5,841 nucleotides of DNA, taken from Candidatus Saccharibacteria bacterium UBA1788 (GTDB taxonomy: Bacteria; Patescibacteriota; Saccharimonadia; Saccharimonadales; Saccharimonadaceae). Made by a program: the position numbers and the translations under genes. The notes beneath the pieces are model-generated. The model searched no databases. It was given only the letters and a program-made list of their open reading frames with translations, and was not told where the DNA came from. Below, piece by piece: positions 5,352-5,841 of the stretch; within the stretch, counting starts at the first letter, position 1, and the number at the start of each line of letters is the position of its first letter. The DNA lies in the NCBI GenBank assembly GCA_002315165.1, contig DCGC01000009.1, forward strand, positions 21,646-27,486, given 5' to 3'.

Positions 5352-5380
5352 ATTCTAACACGTTTTAAGATATAAGGCAA
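5352..5380 (-). promoter_or_regulatory. Promoter of the 4927-5316 gene, overlapping the end of the trxB-like gene
   Basis: On the minus strand: TTGCCT (5375-5380, four of six), a 17-bp spacer and TAGAAT (5352-5357, five of six), with an extended TGT element. The first three bases of the -10 are the TAG stop codon of the upstream gene, so the whole promoter except three bases lies inside that coding sequence. Predicted leader is about 29 nt. Confidence 0.55.
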
Positions 5381-5841
5381 CTCCATGAGCGGCGACAGCG
5401 CCGTCCGCAGCGGCCGTAACTGCTTGTTTGAGAGTTCCAGCACGCACGTCTCCAGCAGCAAATAAACCTGGGATTTTGGTCATATTGTTGTTATCCGTAA
5501 TGACCATGCCGGAATTGTCGAGGAGGCTAGAATTAAGAAAAGTGGTCGATGGGCGTTTGCCAATAAAAGCAAAGACGGCGTCGAAATTATTAAGAATATC
5601 GCTACTAATGTCGATATTTTCACGGATGTCGACATTTTGGTGTTTTTTAAGGGCGTCGACTAGTTCTTTTTCGGCGCGGAGGTTTGAGCGATTAAATAAA
5701 GTCAGGTGATTTACTAAGCCAGAAAGATAAATAGCCTCGCCAACGGCGGAATTTCCACCACCGACAACTGCGATATTTTTCCCCTTATAGAGCGGGCCGT
5801 CGCAGATTGCGCAATATGAAACTGGGGGCGTGATTTCGAAG
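5355..5841 (-). CDS. trxB: Thioredoxin-reductase-like flavoprotein, C-terminal 161 residues (partial, start beyond the right edge)
   Basis: Thioredoxin reductases are FAD enzymes that pass electrons from a nicotinamide cofactor through a CxxC pair to thioredoxin in the cytoplasm. The visible part reads FEITPPVSYCAICDGPLY, so the redox pair is CAIC in the family position (CATC or CAVC elsewhere). Next come a dinucleotide-binding GGGNSAVGEAIYLS, FIGKRPST, and the FAD-binding GLFAAGDVR with KQAVTAAADGAVAA near the end. All are in TrxB order. The NADPH 2'-phosphate motif HRRxxxR is altered to FNRSNLR. The N-terminal FAD half is outside the window. No terminator hairpin follows the TAG, so transcripts may read into the next gene. 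A related flavin-dependent disulfide reductase of the same family is the main alternative. Confidence 0.92.
   Translation of the reverse strand, partial: FEITPPVSYCAICDGPLYKGKNIAVVGGGNSAVGEAIYLSGLVNHLTLFNRSNLRAEKELVDALKKHQNVDIRENIDISSDILNNFDAVFAFIGKRPSTTFLNSSLLDNSGMVITDNNNMTKIPGLFAAGDVRAGTLKQAVTAAADGAVAAHGVALYLKTC

Overview
The window looks like chromosome from a streamlined, ultrasmall bacterium, most likely a member of Candidatus Patescibacteria/CPR and probably Saccharibacteria (TM7). This placement is an inference. It rests on moderate-to-low GC by eye, short intergenic gaps, clustered small TM2 and DUF4190-like membrane proteins, and several promoters lying only a few bases from the start codon. 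UGA acts as a stop (the gene at 4362-4790 ends in TGA directly before a terminator), so the UGA=Gly code of Gracilibacteria/Absconditabacteria does not apply.

Layout. The left end holds the first 386 codons of uvrA on the minus strand, running off the window. A 178-bp divergent intergenic region separates it from a plus-strand cluster of three small membrane-protein genes: a DUF4190-like protein (1338-1898), a TM2-domain protein (1900-2154) and a second DUF4190-like protein (2216-2917) preceded by a strong hairpin. This cluster converges on, and overlaps by 13 bp, a full-length exonuclease I gene (sbcB, 2905-4311, minus). Upstream of sbcB, all on the minus strand, are two three-helix membrane proteins of unknown function (4362-4790 and 4927-5316), each closed by its own hairpin. 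The right end is the C-terminal 161 codons of a thioredoxin-reductase-like flavoprotein (5355-5841, partial).

How the parts fit. Two genes are DNA repair or processing enzymes: UvrA for damage recognition in nucleotide excision repair, and ExoI for 3'-5' ssDNA degradation. One is a disulfide-redox enzyme, and the rest are small membrane proteins with no assigned function. The clearest non-coding signal is promoter architecture. Five promoters carry an extended -10 (TGn followed by a TATAAT-like hexamer). For uvrA and sbcB this element lies 10 and 6 nt from the ATG, so both mRNAs are predicted to be essentially leaderless, whereas most membrane-protein genes have Shine-Dalgarno (SD) sequences. 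I see no CRISPR array, tRNA, rRNA, insertion sequence or obvious novel defence system. The most novel material is the set of uncharacterised membrane proteins and the compact initiation signals.
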